A DNA stretch of 64,000 nucleotides from Fusarium oxysporum f. sp. lycopersici 4287 (Eukaryota; Ascomycota; Sordariomycetes; Hypocreales; Nectriaceae): positions 2,535,462 through 2,599,461 of the forward strand of contig NC_030991.1 in the NCBI RefSeq assembly GCF_000149955.1, in the 5' to 3' direction. The notes under the pieces are model-generated. The model was given only the letters and a program-made list of their open reading frames with translations. It had not been told where the DNA came from and ran no database searches. Shown here in pieces: positions 1 to 12,700 of this stretch (its first letter is position 1; every line of letters starts with the position of its first letter). The position numbers were made by a program, and so were the translations under genes.

Positions 1-976
<976 letters not shown>

Positions 977-1100
977 TCAGGATATTGAGGAGCCCGAGCT
1001 GCCGCCGCTTCCAACGCCGCTGCCCTCCTTCGAGACCAATTATTCCTCCACATATCACAGAATCATGAATACATTACACCCCCAAAGGCACACTCAATAA

Positions 1101-1650
1101 GAGATCATCATCCCTTTCCCCGTTGGGTCGGAGGCAGGATCAGAAGTAAAGGCATCATGGGGCAGGGAAACGCAGCCAGACGGCCCCGCGGTTCAATCCG
1201 CACACTTCCGGCCGCAACACCACGAAAAATATGCCTCACACGATAAATTGCGTTTGGTGATAACTTCAATGCACTTCAATTGATTGACTGTAGCAATTTC
1301 GAATTGATTGCGATAAAATTGAAAGCTGTGGCCAGAGGTTTCCCGTTTTTCCGACCTATTTCTCACCCATCGGCTGTCCCAGATTTTTATCACTGGCCCA
1401 GAATTTTGCCGCCCACTCTCTGAGTGGGGCTTCCGTTAGGTCAGATCCTCGGGTATTTTTCTTGTCGCTTTCCTGCGCTGGCTCTTCTGAAGTCGGGGTG
1501 TGGGGTTGGTGTGTGATCCAACGATAAAATATGACAAACCTGAGGCATCGGATGTGGTGCTGACTCCTCCTATGAGGTCATGTTGATGCCACGATCATAT
1601 AAACCCCGCACAATATCCGTGGGAATTGCAGTTAATCCTCGATCATATGA
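1101..1650. other. Intergenic, nothing recognised
   Basis: No convincing open frame, RNA gene or repeat was recognised between the unknown minus-strand gene and the repeated locus that begins near 1655. Confidence 0.4.
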
Positions 1651-1943
1651 TACGATGACTCGCTTACAGATCAGTGGCGTGATTTCCACCAAAGCAATCA
1701 TATGATTCAAGAATGAGTGAAACATAATCTCGGACGAGTATCATAGAGGCAAGCCAAGCGAGAAGGCATCCAAGTCAGCTGTCAGCCAAGCCCAGATATC
1801 GGGTTTTGAGTTAATGGTAGCCACAACGGACTGGGCTAGACAAACCGAACGGCGTTGAATCTCGCAATGTTCCTAACTCAGGATAAAGGGGCGAGTTGTT
1901 CACCGGCCAACACGAGGTCAATCCCTCGCCTTTCACCTCAAAG

Positions 1944-2719
1944 CAGGGTTCAAATCCATACCACGAAATCCACATATGGATCCATAATGTGGATCCATAT
2001 CCATTCCATTCCATTCCACGTGGGCTTCAGCATTTCCATATCCACGCCACGAAGCCCCTTCCACATGTTCCACATGTGGAAATCGTGGAATATTTTAGGT
2101 GGGGTTCGAAAATACCTTGATTTCCTTGTGAAATCCCGCATATCCTAAGTACTTTCTATCACCCACAACAACACAACATCGATTTGCCACCCCATTTTCC
2201 TCCGTACACAATGAGTCCATTCTGGGGGCTTCACTGTTACTCGCGTTACTACCCCAAATCGAAATGGCCACTCCCCATCCTACCAAGTCAACCACATCCG
2301 TTCCAGAACGAACAGAAGAGGACAATCAACGGCTCTTTCAGCTCTACAAAAGCTGGATCTTGACGGAGAGAGACGGCAAGGCGCGTCTATAGGTATATCG
2401 GTTCGGCTACGAATATCCAGCATAACAAGAAACAGGAACGTCGGTGGGTGTGTTGCCTTTGCGTCAAGCAACGGCGGATTTTAATGGACCAATGACAAAA
2501 ACATTGACGTCACCGAGGGCGGGCGGGACCCATTAATTACCATTGTTGGACGAAGTAGGTTTCCATTCCACGAATTCCACAATATGGATCCATTTCCATA
2601 ATGGATCCATTTCCATAATGGATCCATTTCCACCCATTCCACATCGAAATTATTAGTCAGCATCCATATCCACGCCATATTCACAAATGTGTCGTGGAGT
2701 GTCGTGGATTTGAACCCTG
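1944..2719. mobile_element. Non-autonomous hAT element with perfect 8-bp target duplication
   Basis: The element starts with CAGGGTTCAAATCCA and ends with its reverse complement at 2705-2719. It is flanked on both sides by the identical 8-mer CCTCAAAG (1936-1943 and 2720-2727), the duplication length expected of hAT transposases. The related locus near 63.7 kb has a single CCTCAAAG at the matching place and no insert, so it serves as an empty site. The 776-bp interior has no transposase frame; it is filled with short inverted and direct motifs built on GGATCC, TTCCA and TGTGGA, probably transposase-binding repeats. It sits about 30 bp upstream of the ATG at 2751 and has therefore split that gene's promoter. 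Confidence 0.88.
2584..2630 (+). repeat. 17-bp tandem repeat inside the non-autonomous hAT
   Basis: The unit ATGGATCCATTTCCATA occurs nearly three times head to tail. It lies in the right subterminal region of the hAT element, and related GGATCC/TTCCA motifs occur at the left end around 1975-2090. Confidence 0.8.
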
Positions 2720-2750
2720 CCTCAAAGCTAAATATTAACACATCATCGTT

Positions 2751-3099
2751 ATGACAACAAGCATTTACAGTGAAGCAGCAGCCTTGCAGGCCTTGATAGA
2801 GGGTACGTCTGTTTTTCCCTGCTAGGTCCCCGAGCTCTAACCCTACAGCGAACCTGCGGGTGTTATACCCCGTGCACCAGATGGAGGTCGTGACATACAA
2901 GGGCGACGACGGTCAGGTTTTTGCTTGCGTAGTTAGGGTACCAAGTCATCGCAAGTGGTACATGGGAGAGGTGGAGATTTTGCACAAAGGCGAGCCTGGT
3001 GATCTGCCATGGGGTTTCAAGCACTCTCTGGAGAGTGTTTTCCGTGAAACTCAGGAGCTATTGGGGACTCAATTACAGAGGCTAAGTCTCCGAGGGTGA
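2751..3099 (+). CDS. Small conserved hypothetical protein, 100 aa, one intron
   Basis: Exon 1 is 2751-2802 (MTTSIYSEAAALQALIEG) and exon 2 is 2849-3099; the 46-nt intron has GTACGT at its donor and CTACAG at its acceptor and is conserved in the paralogue near 63.6 kb. The second exon contains VTYKGDDGQVFACVVRVPSH, HKGEPGDLPWGFKHSLESVF and ends LGTQLQRLSLRG. I recognise no domain. The start was chosen because the ATG and the first 18 codons are shared with the second copy. The gene belongs to a repeated locus, and the hAT insertion immediately upstream probably alters its expression. The product seems soluble, with no signal peptide or membrane segment. Confidence 0.65.
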
Positions 3100-3635
3100 T
3101 AAAGCCCGATCCTCCGATATATATTTGATATGAAGTTTTTAATATTGTGACAATATAATATGAGGGTGTCCATATTGTCAATATATTACTTTATTGGGTT
3201 GTTGGTTCTGGGGCGAAATTGCCTCGACAGTAGCCAGGCATGCCTTACCCTACACCAGCGACAAGGATGCTTGCTTGGCATGTTATTGGCGAGCGTTCGC
3301 CTCAACACGCGTCTTTATTGCCAATCAAACATAACATGCGACCACGCGTGTCCTTCACGCGTCAGGGGAGGTACGATTGGTACGGACCAAGTTGGGTTGA
3401 CCAGTGGTTGCCTGTCGACATTAGCCATCGTCACCTCTGCCCATTTTCTTCATCACTATCAAGCCTACTGACTAACCGTACCGCCATGCCTCAACAACGC
3501 CTCCCTCTTGTAAAATGGTCACAACGAAGAGAGTCGTCAATTTCAGTCGACTTTTCGGAGTTTTCCAGCCAGCAGTTACATGGCCTAGACGAAAGCCAAA
3601 CGTCCAAATCTCGACCTTGCACAGCCTCTACAACC
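3100..3635. other. No convincing gene
   Basis: Several overlapping short frames exist on the plus strand, but none has a recognisable domain or splice structure. The right part directly abuts the putative end of the hAT remnant (CAGCG at 3636). Confidence 0.35.
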
Positions 3636-4347
3636 CAGCGCTCATCATAAATCAATCAAATCAACTTTGAGGTAAAAGTTGATTTGTTTGATGGGGCTTC
3701 GGTCCAAAGTTGATTTGTTTGATTTGATTGGCTCGTCTCAATCAATTGTATGGGAGGCCTATATATTGAGTATGTGAAGGTATTACGCCGGATCCAAAGC
3801 CTCAATTACCGACTCAACTGCCCAGCTTTACCCCGCCGTGTCGGACCCAGTTCCTCAGACAATGAACTCGCTCCAGCGTGTCGGCGCCCATTGCGAGCCT
3901 TTGCGATGTTAGTGTCAGCTTGGCTAGGCTGAACTGCCTCTCGCAGTCGGTTGCCATAGCCGGAATGGCAAAGACATCCAAGGCAAAGCTGCTTAGCACC
4001 GGGAATGAAGGCTTGTGGTCCCTCCACCATTGGATTGGCTCTTGCGTATCTTGTGGCTCAAGACGGAGGTATTTGTCCATCTCGCTAACACTGCTGCTCG
4101 TTGCAAATACCTTTTTCGTTCTGCTGTTGATCCATTGCGTGTAGTGATCATCCTCTTTACCCCTGTTCGTTAATGATGAAGCAGACTTCGACTGTAAGTC
4201 GTCCGTCCGCTGGTTCGATTGATACCACCGCGCGAAGTAGTCCTTTATGCCCGCCTTCGCATCGCGAACCCAGGCCAATTGCTCCTCAGTGGCCCAAGTA
4301 GCCTCCAACCAGCTGATGCCGAATCTCGGATGAAGGATGACTGCTGC
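3636..4347 (-). mobile_element. hAT element remnant (family A), 3' end
   Basis: From a putative terminus CAGCGCTCATC at 3636 the sequence shows subterminal inverted repeats of TCAAATCAACTTT type (about 3652-3725), then the C-terminal half of a hAT transposase on the minus strand. The remnant is cut at 4347, where the terminal inverted repeat of another hAT element begins. The remainder of family A is not found on the other side of that element. Confidence 0.65.
3814..4347 (-). pseudogene. hAT transposase C-terminal fragment
   Basis: The frame reads through AAVILHPRFGISWLEATW, then a linker, then WWRDHKPSFPVLSSFALDVF and AIPAMATDCERQFSLAK, ending in NWVRHGG. This is the order of the hAT C-terminal dimerisation domain (hATC), including the conserved W, the SxxAxDxxAIP block and the CERxFSxA block. 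The N-terminal zinc finger and the RNase H-like catalytic core are missing because the reading frame enters another element at 4347. It is a truncated, inactive copy. Confidence 0.85.
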
Positions 4348-7300
4348 CAGGGTTGAAAGCCACTCCTCCCAATCCACGTAGTGGATCCACTCGTGGATTC
4401 CACTGTCCACTCCACTAGCAAAACCCCAGTGGATTGGCTAATCCACCGAATCCACTCGGCGATGTCGTGGATGGATTGGGTGGATTTGGGTGGATTAGAA
4501 GTGGGGGTAGTTAAGGGGGCCCATGTATTTTGGCAAAATACCTCTAACAGAGGCTGATGTGCCCCATAACTTTTGCAATATTGCTACCCTATGTCAAAAA
4601 CACCATGAAACTTCTGAACAGCGCAATTTTAGAATACATACAATATAGGAAACACTATTCGAATGTCCTATGCTTTCTCATTGGGATGACGTAAGTCTTG
4701 ATGGATATACTTAAGATTTGCTCCGTGAGTGCATATCATCATGAGGGCCATCAATAGGTGTACATTTTCCTCAACAACATATCCAGCAAATATCAAGCTC
4801 GACTGTCCATACTTTGGACTTATAATGCAACAATTATACCATTAAATAACTGCCGGCAAGCTGATTAAAAAAACGCGTCCAGATCCCTCAATATCTCAAT
4901 ACTGCGCGAAAAATTGCAAGCAATACTAATCGCGTCAAGCTCGTGATGTGAAGGATGTTAGGGACTTATCTAATACCCGACCCCAATATGGCACTCGCTA
5001 CGTGCTCGTCCACATCAAATTAGCTCAAAGAGCAAGTATCTGAAACATCTGCAGGATAAGGGCATATTGTGCCAACTGGTCGCGTTGGACGCGTCATTCG
5101 CGCTGACCTGACGACCTGTTGTTGACCCATCACCTGCACCATGTTTTGCGATTTCGACATGACAAAGAGATTATTTTATCATGACCTCGCCTGATTCCTG
5201 CTTCGACATTTCCGACAGCGCCTTCGGGTCCGCTGCCGAATCAACACCCTGCCCGACGCCGTATCCTACCCGTTCAACCTCGACCTCTGTCTCGACTCTG
5301 AGGACCTCTTCCGTAAGCGATGAACAGTACGAACGTACGCTCTGGAGGCATTTCCCAGGCTGGGCGTTCTCTGAGCGAGCCAGGGAGACGCGTTGTTGGG
5401 CCTGGCAATTTGGATATGACATCCAAAAGGAAGACGCCCGCAGATGGATATGCCGAGCGTGCATTCGCAAGAATAATCCACATCCACGTCATTTCGAAGC
5501 TGATGGCATTCATAACGCGTACAATCATCTGTTCAACGACCACGGGATCCGCGCTCCGCCTGGAATGACCCAAGGAACTGCTGAAAAGAAGGCGAATTCT
5601 AAGGGCAGAAAGCCTCCGGGGCAGCGGACTCTCGCTGAATCCATGAAGCTCGATCTACACGACCCCCGAGAACAAGCGATTGCGAATGACTTCATCAAAC
5701 GCTTCGACAAGGAACACTTCCGGAGGCTTCTGATCGATTGGATCGTGGCCAAGAATCACTCCTTTTCAATTGCCGAGGAGGCAGAACTCCATGCTATTTT
5801 CGATTATTTGAACCCGTCAGTTTCGGCACGTAAAGCCAATATTACCCACACAACTGTTCGAGAAAAGATCGTTGCCGCGTTTGAACAACACAAGCAGAAG
5901 GTGATAGAGGTCTTGGGCAAGGCGCCTGGCCTTATCCACATCTCCTTCGACGGCTGGCGGTCTGGAAACCGATACGCCCTATATGGCACATGTTGCTTCT
6001 TTAGGGAATGAAAACAACATGCCTTGCAAGATTACGCTTGGGCTCCCTGAAGTTAGCGCCAGGCACACTGGGCCTAATATCGCCGCAGAAATCCTCGATG
6101 TAATTGAATCGTATCAGATCCAAAGACAAGATTGGCTATTTCACGCTTGACAAACGCGAAAAACAATGATACCGCCATGGAGATTATTGGTGGAGAGCTC
6201 GGCTTCGTTGGGGCCCGCAGGCGAGGGCGCTGTTTTGGGCATACCTTGAACCTCTCCGCCAAAGCCATTCTATTTGGGCATGATGCTGACGCTTTTGAGC
6301 GGCGGATATCAGGCGTAGGGCCTCTTACCGAAGCAGAACATTTGATTTGGCGCAAGAAGGGGCCAGCAGGCAAACTGCACAATCTTGTGGTAGCTATCCA
6401 CAGATCTGACTTGTTGACTGGCATGCTTCGCAACATTCAACAAGAAGCCTTTAACAAGTCATCTGACCCAAAACTCAACGCCAGGAAGCCATTGGATGTT
6501 ATTTTGGACAACGATACGAGATGGCTGTCACAGTTATACATGATACGACGAGCTCTACTACTTCGCGACTATATCGAACGACTCATTGCCCACCATCGAA
6601 TCGACTTCGAACAGCAGAACAAGGCCAAGAGGGGCGGTCCTAAGAAGTCACTCACATTGCCCTTTATTTGCCAGCCAGAGAACCAGCTATCCGACAAGGA
6701 CTGGGAGGTGGTCGAAATATTTGCGCAAATACTTAGTTACTACGAAGCCACGATTAAAATGCTAGAAGGCGACGGCCAGATCCCGCAAGCGGAAACGTGG
6801 GTGGACTGGGTCATATGGCAATATTTGGGACGTTATTCAAGGCTTTGAATTTCTTCTCGAGCAACTTGAACGTTTTAAGGACATCGCGAAAGGACTTCCC
6901 TGATACTGAACACTTCAGGATCAACATCAATTTGGGCTGGCAGAAGTTGAATGAGTACTATGAGATATTGAGCGAGACGCCCATCTACTACACTGGCCTA
7001 GCGCTCCATCCGGCATACTGATGGAAATGGTTTGAACGCAACTGGACTGATCGCCCTGAGTGGATTGACGAGGCGAAAAACATGGTTCACGATGTCTGGC
7101 GTTTTGAGTATCGGGAGGCCACGTTGCCTGGACAGGAGCCGTCAGCCGTTGAGCCAGTTCCCAAGCAGCGGAAGACTTCGGACAATCCGTTTCGGGAATA
7201 CCTTAAACGAAACCGCTACACAGCGCCAGAAGCAGGTCATGATGGCCTCGCGCCAGGCGAAGACGAATACCTGCATTGGATTACGCACTGCGAAAGTGGT

Positions 7301-7913
7301 GATGGCTCCATCAACGATCCTCTCGCTTACTGGCACGAGAAGCGATTCAAGTATCCAAACTTATCGCGAATGGCGCTTGATTTTCTCACGATACAACCAA
7401 TGTCTGCTGAGTGTGAGCGTCTTTTCTCAGCAGCAGGTCGGATGGTGAACCCTCTGCGCTACCAACTTGAAGCCCAGATTATCGGGATGTGCCAGGTATT
7501 GCGTTCATGGCTGAGGGCGGGTATTATTCATGAATTAGATCCCTTCTTTATCTCGGTAGACGAAGAAAAAGTCGACCTCGAATTAGCTCAGATCAACAGC
7601 TTGAAGGATGGGCAACAAAGTGGCTCACTCAGGTGGTGGGCGTTCAAGACGAGATGGGAGCCCGTTGGGGATAAGGTCTCACTCGGAAGTTGGAATAAGG
7701 GACCTACGTGGGCAAAGGCTTCGGGAATAGCGTCACCATCATGGCATCAAGAATAGAGGCACTTGCCAATCCACCCAATCCACCCAATCCACCCAATCCA
7801 CCCAATCCACCATAGCTTCCAGTGGATCCACTATACTGAGATATTCAGTGGATTATGATCTACCCACTCCACTTGAGCTGCTAGTGGATTGAGTGGAGTG
7901 GCTTTCAACCCTG
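4348..7913 (+). mobile_element. hAT element (family B), full length but degenerate
   Basis: The ends are inverted repeats of CAGGGTTGAAAGCCACTC (4348-4365 and the reverse complement at 7896-7913), with the CAGGG start typical of hAT. Subterminal zones (about 4366-4500 and 7765-7895) are packed with GTGGATTGG/CCAATCCAC motifs. The interior carries a broken transposase at 5181-7756. The 8 bp outside each end do not match (ACTGCTGC against GGCACAGG), and the flanks belong to unrelated sequences (a hAT remnant on the left, a hydrolase gene on the right). Bases 4500-5180 are a non-coding leader. Confidence 0.85.
5181..7756 (+). pseudogene. hAT transposase, broken by frameshifts and one stop
   Basis: The N-terminal frame (5181-6011) has a BED-like zinc finger (WICRACIRKNN...NAYNHLFNDHGI) followed by the catalytic region entry HISFDGWRS. 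Middle frames carry CFGHTLNLSAKAILFG and NDTRWLSQLYMI, and the C terminus carries LSRMALDFLTIQPMSAECER and FSAAGRMVNPLR, the hATC signature. The protein is broken by shifts near 6009, 6150, 6825 and 6900 and by a TGA at 7019-7021 where relatives would read an arginine (HPAY-stop-WKWFERNW), consistent with CGA to TGA. It cannot make active transposase. Confidence 0.88.
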
Positions 7914-8362
7914 GGCACAGGGCTCATTCGCGGATTCTGTCAGCGGCAAGTTCTGGCCTTGTGCGCAGTGGCCTTTCACCGCGGCCGAAACGTACGATGG
8001 CGGCTTCGACCAAATCAATACTAAGAACCCCATCCTTCTTGTGAATGGTAAATTGGATCCTGTCACGCCTCTGAGTGGTGCTTGGGACGTATCTTCGCGC
8101 TTCAATGGAAGCAGACTTCTAGTCCACGAGGGTGCCGGTGTAAGTTTAAAACTCCCGCTCTTCCTGTTCTTAACCTAACACCATATAGCATGGGTTTCAG
8201 AAAAGCGTATCTAAGTGCACAAATAAGGTTGTACAGAGATATTTCGAGACGGACGAGTTCCCGAAGCTTGGCATGGTTTGCAAAGCCGATAGAAATTCTT
8301 TTGAACAAGCTATTAGTGATGCTGATGCAAAAGTCTTTCGGGAAATGCCTGGCGAAGAATGA
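7914..8362 (+). pseudogene. 3' end of a TAP-like serine hydrolase (peptidase S33) gene
   Basis: Exon 7914-8139 reads SFADSVSGKFWPCAQWPF and then INTKNPILLVNGKLDPVTPL, and exon 8189-8362 begins HGFQKSVSKC; the 49-nt intron is GTAAGT...ATAG. NGKLDPVTP holds the catalytic aspartate and the joined GAG-HGF block the catalytic histidine of fungal tripeptidyl-aminopeptidase-like alpha/beta hydrolases (TAP C-terminal domain). These enzymes are normally about 550-650 aa and secreted or vacuolar. The nucleophile-serine part and signal peptide are absent: the sequence begins directly at the right end of the hAT element, so the gene is truncated. Confidence 0.85.
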
Positions 8363-9434
8363 GGAGGTTTTTGTAATCGGTTTCGAACGTTCGGAAATAT
8401 CATCATGCTATGATATGTTAGGACTGTGAAATAATTCGAGGAAACGATTGTTGATGACTTTTGTAGGACAGATGTCTTTCATACTTCTTCTTGTTCTTAT
8501 GTATGTCAACTTCTTCACCTACTTACTGTTGACCACATTTGTGTTCTCATTTCAAATTGTCAACCTGAAATCACTGTTAGATAATCAAGTAATGAAGCTA
8601 ATACGTCTTTCCACTTCATAGTACACGACAAATAATAACAACGTGAGCAATGACTTCCTAATTACCGGCACCGGCCACCTTCGGTAAACGAACAGACAAC
8701 ACTGGCACCTAATTAATATCCGAGATATGGTAGTAGTCGATAAGTGCTATTCGAGGCACAAGGCTACTACGGGTTGACGTTGAGAAGTCAACCTTCAGAG
8801 TCATGTAGCTCGGATTATGGCAGGGAATCTCGACGTTGATGGATATTACTCAGAACTAACCCGAGCATCCCGATCATAATCAATCTACATACTATAGGTG
8901 TCCTGTTATGAGTGGTTTATGGCCAAGCTACATCCTTTACTGCAGGGCGGCCGCATAACGCTCGGTCACAACGTGTTTAATGCTCAGGTTTGCCAATTTC
9001 TTGAGATGGCCTATTATGTCGTTCAGCCAATAGCGATCAACCATGAGGTACATATTATGAATGTACATCATTCTATTAAAATTCTAGTGCCCTCTTAGCC
9101 CCGATGAGGGGAATTAATGTATTTGTCATTCAGCCGTTATGCATAAATTGCTCATTACCGTCGTGCTAACTCGCGGAGCACCGAGATTATTCTAGCCTAA
9201 TCAGCTCGATTAAAGCACAAGCAGTTTTGTCTCTGATATGCTGATCCATCATGATTACCATCTGCCTTATGACCTACCTACTCGTTTTGCGAGATGAGAG
9301 TGGCGCCCAAGAGCAGACGGCTCTTTGGATATTACTTGGCGCAGTTGAATACGATGCCGGAAAACATGACGCAAGAACAAAAAATTACTAATTGTATCGA
9401 ATTCATGGATGTATTTATCGCAGAAGTTTCTTAA
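8363..9434. other. Gene-free stretch
   Basis: AT-leaning sequence downstream of the hydrolase fragment. Short frames only; nothing recognised. Confidence 0.4.
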
Positions 9435-9797
9435 CTAATGTAATAAATACCCCCACGCCCAACCTGGCCTTCTTGTATCTTTCAATTTCCTCAATGTCCC
9501 ATTGATGAACCCAAGCATAGCATCAGTATCATCAACATTTGAGTTTAGCCCAGCCATTGATCTGGACATTCCTCCTTTGTCTTCCAATCTGTTTAGAGCC
9601 TGGTGCAGCTGTCCTAGGATTAAAATGAGGCCGTATAAGGTGGGTAGCCTGTTACGAGGCTCAGAAATCCTGCAGACATAACTATTCTTCTCCGTGCCTG
9701 TTAATGTCTTTTGGAATGACCCAGCGCCATCTATTGCTTTTTTTCCAAGCTCTCTCCTATCAAAGGCCTCGGAGCAGGTCCCCGTTCAGGAGCCAAA
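9435..9797 (-). other. Unassigned open frame of about 118 codons without a start
   Basis: On the minus strand a frame is open from a TGA near 9800 to a TAG at 9435-9437. It reads like protein rather than noise: CSEAFDRRELGKKAIDGAG, RLPTLYGLILILGQLHQAL, then NVDDTDAMLGFINGTLRKLK and RPGWAWGYLL. The only methionines are in the C-terminal half. It could be the last exon of a decayed gene. I recognise no domain and see no convincing upstream exon. Confidence 0.35.
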
Positions 9798-12700
9798 GCT
9801 TTGTGGCGACGAATTGCGGGGTCGCTCGCTTTGACTTTTAACTAACGTATTATTCGCCACGGATTGTGGCCTTAAAATTTCAGATACTTGCAAAATATCA
9901 AGCATACCAGCATCCTTTGCGTCTAACAACATGTAGGATGCGCCCACCTGCAGGAGAGTAGAGCTGGCACCTCAACCGCTCATCGCAACTCGTGCAGCCT
10001 ACAGTCTGTCGCCTGATGACTTCCTTTAGCCCGGAGGTATCAATGATGAATCATTAACTGCTGATAGCCGTTCAACCATTCCTATTCTGGTATAGAGAAT
10101 CTTAGCTAGTGTGGCATGTAAAGCCATATGTAACATCGCGCAACCGAGGAATCCCTTTGTATGTGTTTCTGTCTACGCCACGAGTCTCTTCCTCTCCACT
10201 GTGCGATTTTTCTTTCTTACTCGGCTTTTACATGTGTACAAGCTAAGAATTTCATTATCCGGGGTGATTGAGTTTGTGGAGCGTACCCGCGGCCGGTCAA
10301 CAGCTTATGGTCCTCTTGATACAGACCCAGATGCCCCGTCGGTGTCTCGCTCACTGCAGGCGGGTTCTAGAGGAATAAAATTAAGAATGCTTCAGGGGCC
10401 TAAACAATGCGTGGGCATGACATTGAGTTGCCTTGCTTTACTTTGACTCTATACAATATGATATAATATGATATAATATACCAAAGATTGACGATACATT
10501 TGGAACAAAGCAGTACTAGTAGCACATAACGGGAAGACGCAACAATCCATTTCTCTTGGGCTTAGCAAGCCCTGCTGAAGATAATCAAGTTATGCTACCT
10601 TGGTTAAACGAGGCAAGAGAAAGCAGGCTGGCTACTATCGTAACTATTGTCTGCAGGTGGTTGAAAAGGGACCAAGATGTGCTAATTTTCTACGTCAGTC
10701 CCTTGGTCAGCCTCTTCTCATGATTCCCATTTTTAACTTATCCGTATTAGATCAACAGCAGTCTTGATAGTCTTTTTCCAGGACAGTTTTGGAAGTAGGA
10801 TAGTACCAGTTAACCCTTTTGGACCCTTCCTCTATGTCTTTCTTTGGTACATGAAAGATTCTTTGAACGCAGAATCCAGGGACGCTTAGACGTTCGTCAT
10901 GATGATGACGAGCTTTGTTAATGCTGATTACCTTAACCCTATAACGCGAGAATGTCTTCAGTATACAAAGCAAATGGCACATGTATAAATCAGTGTCAGA
11001 ACACCTCGATCCTCAGATTTTCCCAGTGATACCAAGATCGCATCTCGACATCACATACCATTATCTCCGTAATGGCACAGCGACAATTATACTGACACCA
11101 ACCACTTGTAAAATCTCCACTGCACCTTCAACTCCGCTCGTTCGAAGTTATCGTCAAGATTGTGGTCAGACCTACGATATCGGTCTTGACTAAACAATGA
11201 ACCTGTTTTTCAGAGAAAACTGTCCGTGTTTCTGGCTTAAGCCTGGGGCAACTTGACAGCCGGTGGGTACTCATTTCCCTTGACTTCATACGATATATTC
11301 GATCGGATTCGGTCAGGTTCGCTTGGTGTGTCTTGTGATACATATGCATGATGTCCGTTCAGTAATTTTCTGCCGATAAAATGTTCGGGGTCCAGGATGC
11401 AAGCTCATGATTCTAAGAAAAGAGGCCTTGGGCTGTGACCCTTCTCACAGTAAAGTTCATTCCACCCTTGCTGCCCCCTACTATAAGAAAGTAAAGAATG
11501 ACTTATAGGTTTTTATTAGCTTGCCCGGTTCAGGAAACAACATATTGTTAAAAACAGCAGGTTTGGTTTGTCACCTATCATCTCGAGTGGGCTAGAAATC
11601 ATGTCATCCCTACTCATGCACCAACAAATCTTAGGATATTCATGCAAGTCCAAATATTTTATTGATAACAGTTCTAATATTCTGGGGCGTAAACTGGCCG
11701 TTGTTGAGACTGGCCAATCTAACTCACTATCCTAACTTTCTGTCTCTATGTATTCTATAGGTGAATGGATGGTTTCTCAGTTGAGCTGCATCATTGAAGC
11801 TATGCTTGAAATCAATCACCTCCTGTGGCTTCACTTAAGCTTTAGCTTTTACTTTGGACTGCGAGACGTAGTGTACAGTATTCATTAAAACAAGCTTCCG
11901 CCGTTGCCGCCGACCTATCACACTTTAACAGTCGTAGTCATACCCATAAAATAGGGAATGGGCTAGAGCTGCGGGGTATGCAAGCGTACCGTCACCTCGG
12001 AATCACTAATATTTGAACCTAAGACAACAGACAGATAGCCCAAAAAGCTGGCCTAATGCAAGATTGCAGGAGGCAGCGCCCGCCAAGGTCCACTAGGCTC
12101 GGCAGTTCAAGAGGGACGCCACTGAAACTGTCGTCATTGTTGGTCAAGTGGCTGACGATGCTGAAGCAGCCAAAATCAGCTTAGTGATGTAAGCCTAGGT
12201 GGACACAGCTTTTCGCACCCTTGATGAGGTTTGAGTTAGCCTGTCGTTCGGAATCCATGCTTTGGCAGATCTATGAACAAAGTGTCGTTTGGTACACAGG
12301 TATGTAGGAAATAGCTTCCGAGCTCCCCACTGTTTGCCACTAGCTACCGAAGTCGTTCGTTTGGTGTTGCTAGGAAGCTGACGCCTTCTCAGATGATCAA
12401 GGGCATAGAGCGAGCTCTCCATATTCCTTGATCACCAAACGAGTCAAGTCTAGAGTAATTTGTCGAGATCGAGGATATGACTGTGAGGATCCTATACGTC
12501 ATAGATCGCCACGCGGCGTGAGGCAAAGTCGCGAAGGCGAAATCACTTCCACCCGGTTCGGCCATTGAACACTGGTGGAGCTGGTCCGTTGTAGGCCAGG
12601 CGTTCCGAATGAGAAATATAGAGTTGTCAAATATCTTGATTGACAGGAAATAAAATGCAACGGCAGTGACATACTCTCCAAGGTCAAGCTTTGCGCCATG

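Larger units (their letters stand above)
1655..3110 (+). repeat. Copy 1 of a duplicated locus (inverted partner at 63305-64000)
   Basis: Outside the inserted element at 1944-2719, this stretch aligns by eye to the reverse complement of 63305-64000. Shared landmarks are the sequence around 1670-1700 (GTGGC..GAT.TCCACCAAAGC), 1735-1800, the segment ending in CACCTCAAAG, and the whole small gene at 2751-3099. The partner lies in opposite orientation near the other end of the window and continues beyond it. The copies differ by many substitutions, so the duplication is not recent. Confidence 0.75.

Noticed and set aside
1940..1962. tRNA B-box-like GGTTCAAATCC
   Set aside because: It is part of the hAT terminal repeat; no acceptor stem or A box is in place. 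The similar GGTTCGACTCC near 50558 is inside the dehydrogenase coding sequence.
10111..10446. 111-aa plus-strand frame as a gene
   Set aside because: No domain, unusual composition and no supporting splice or leader signals; probably chance.
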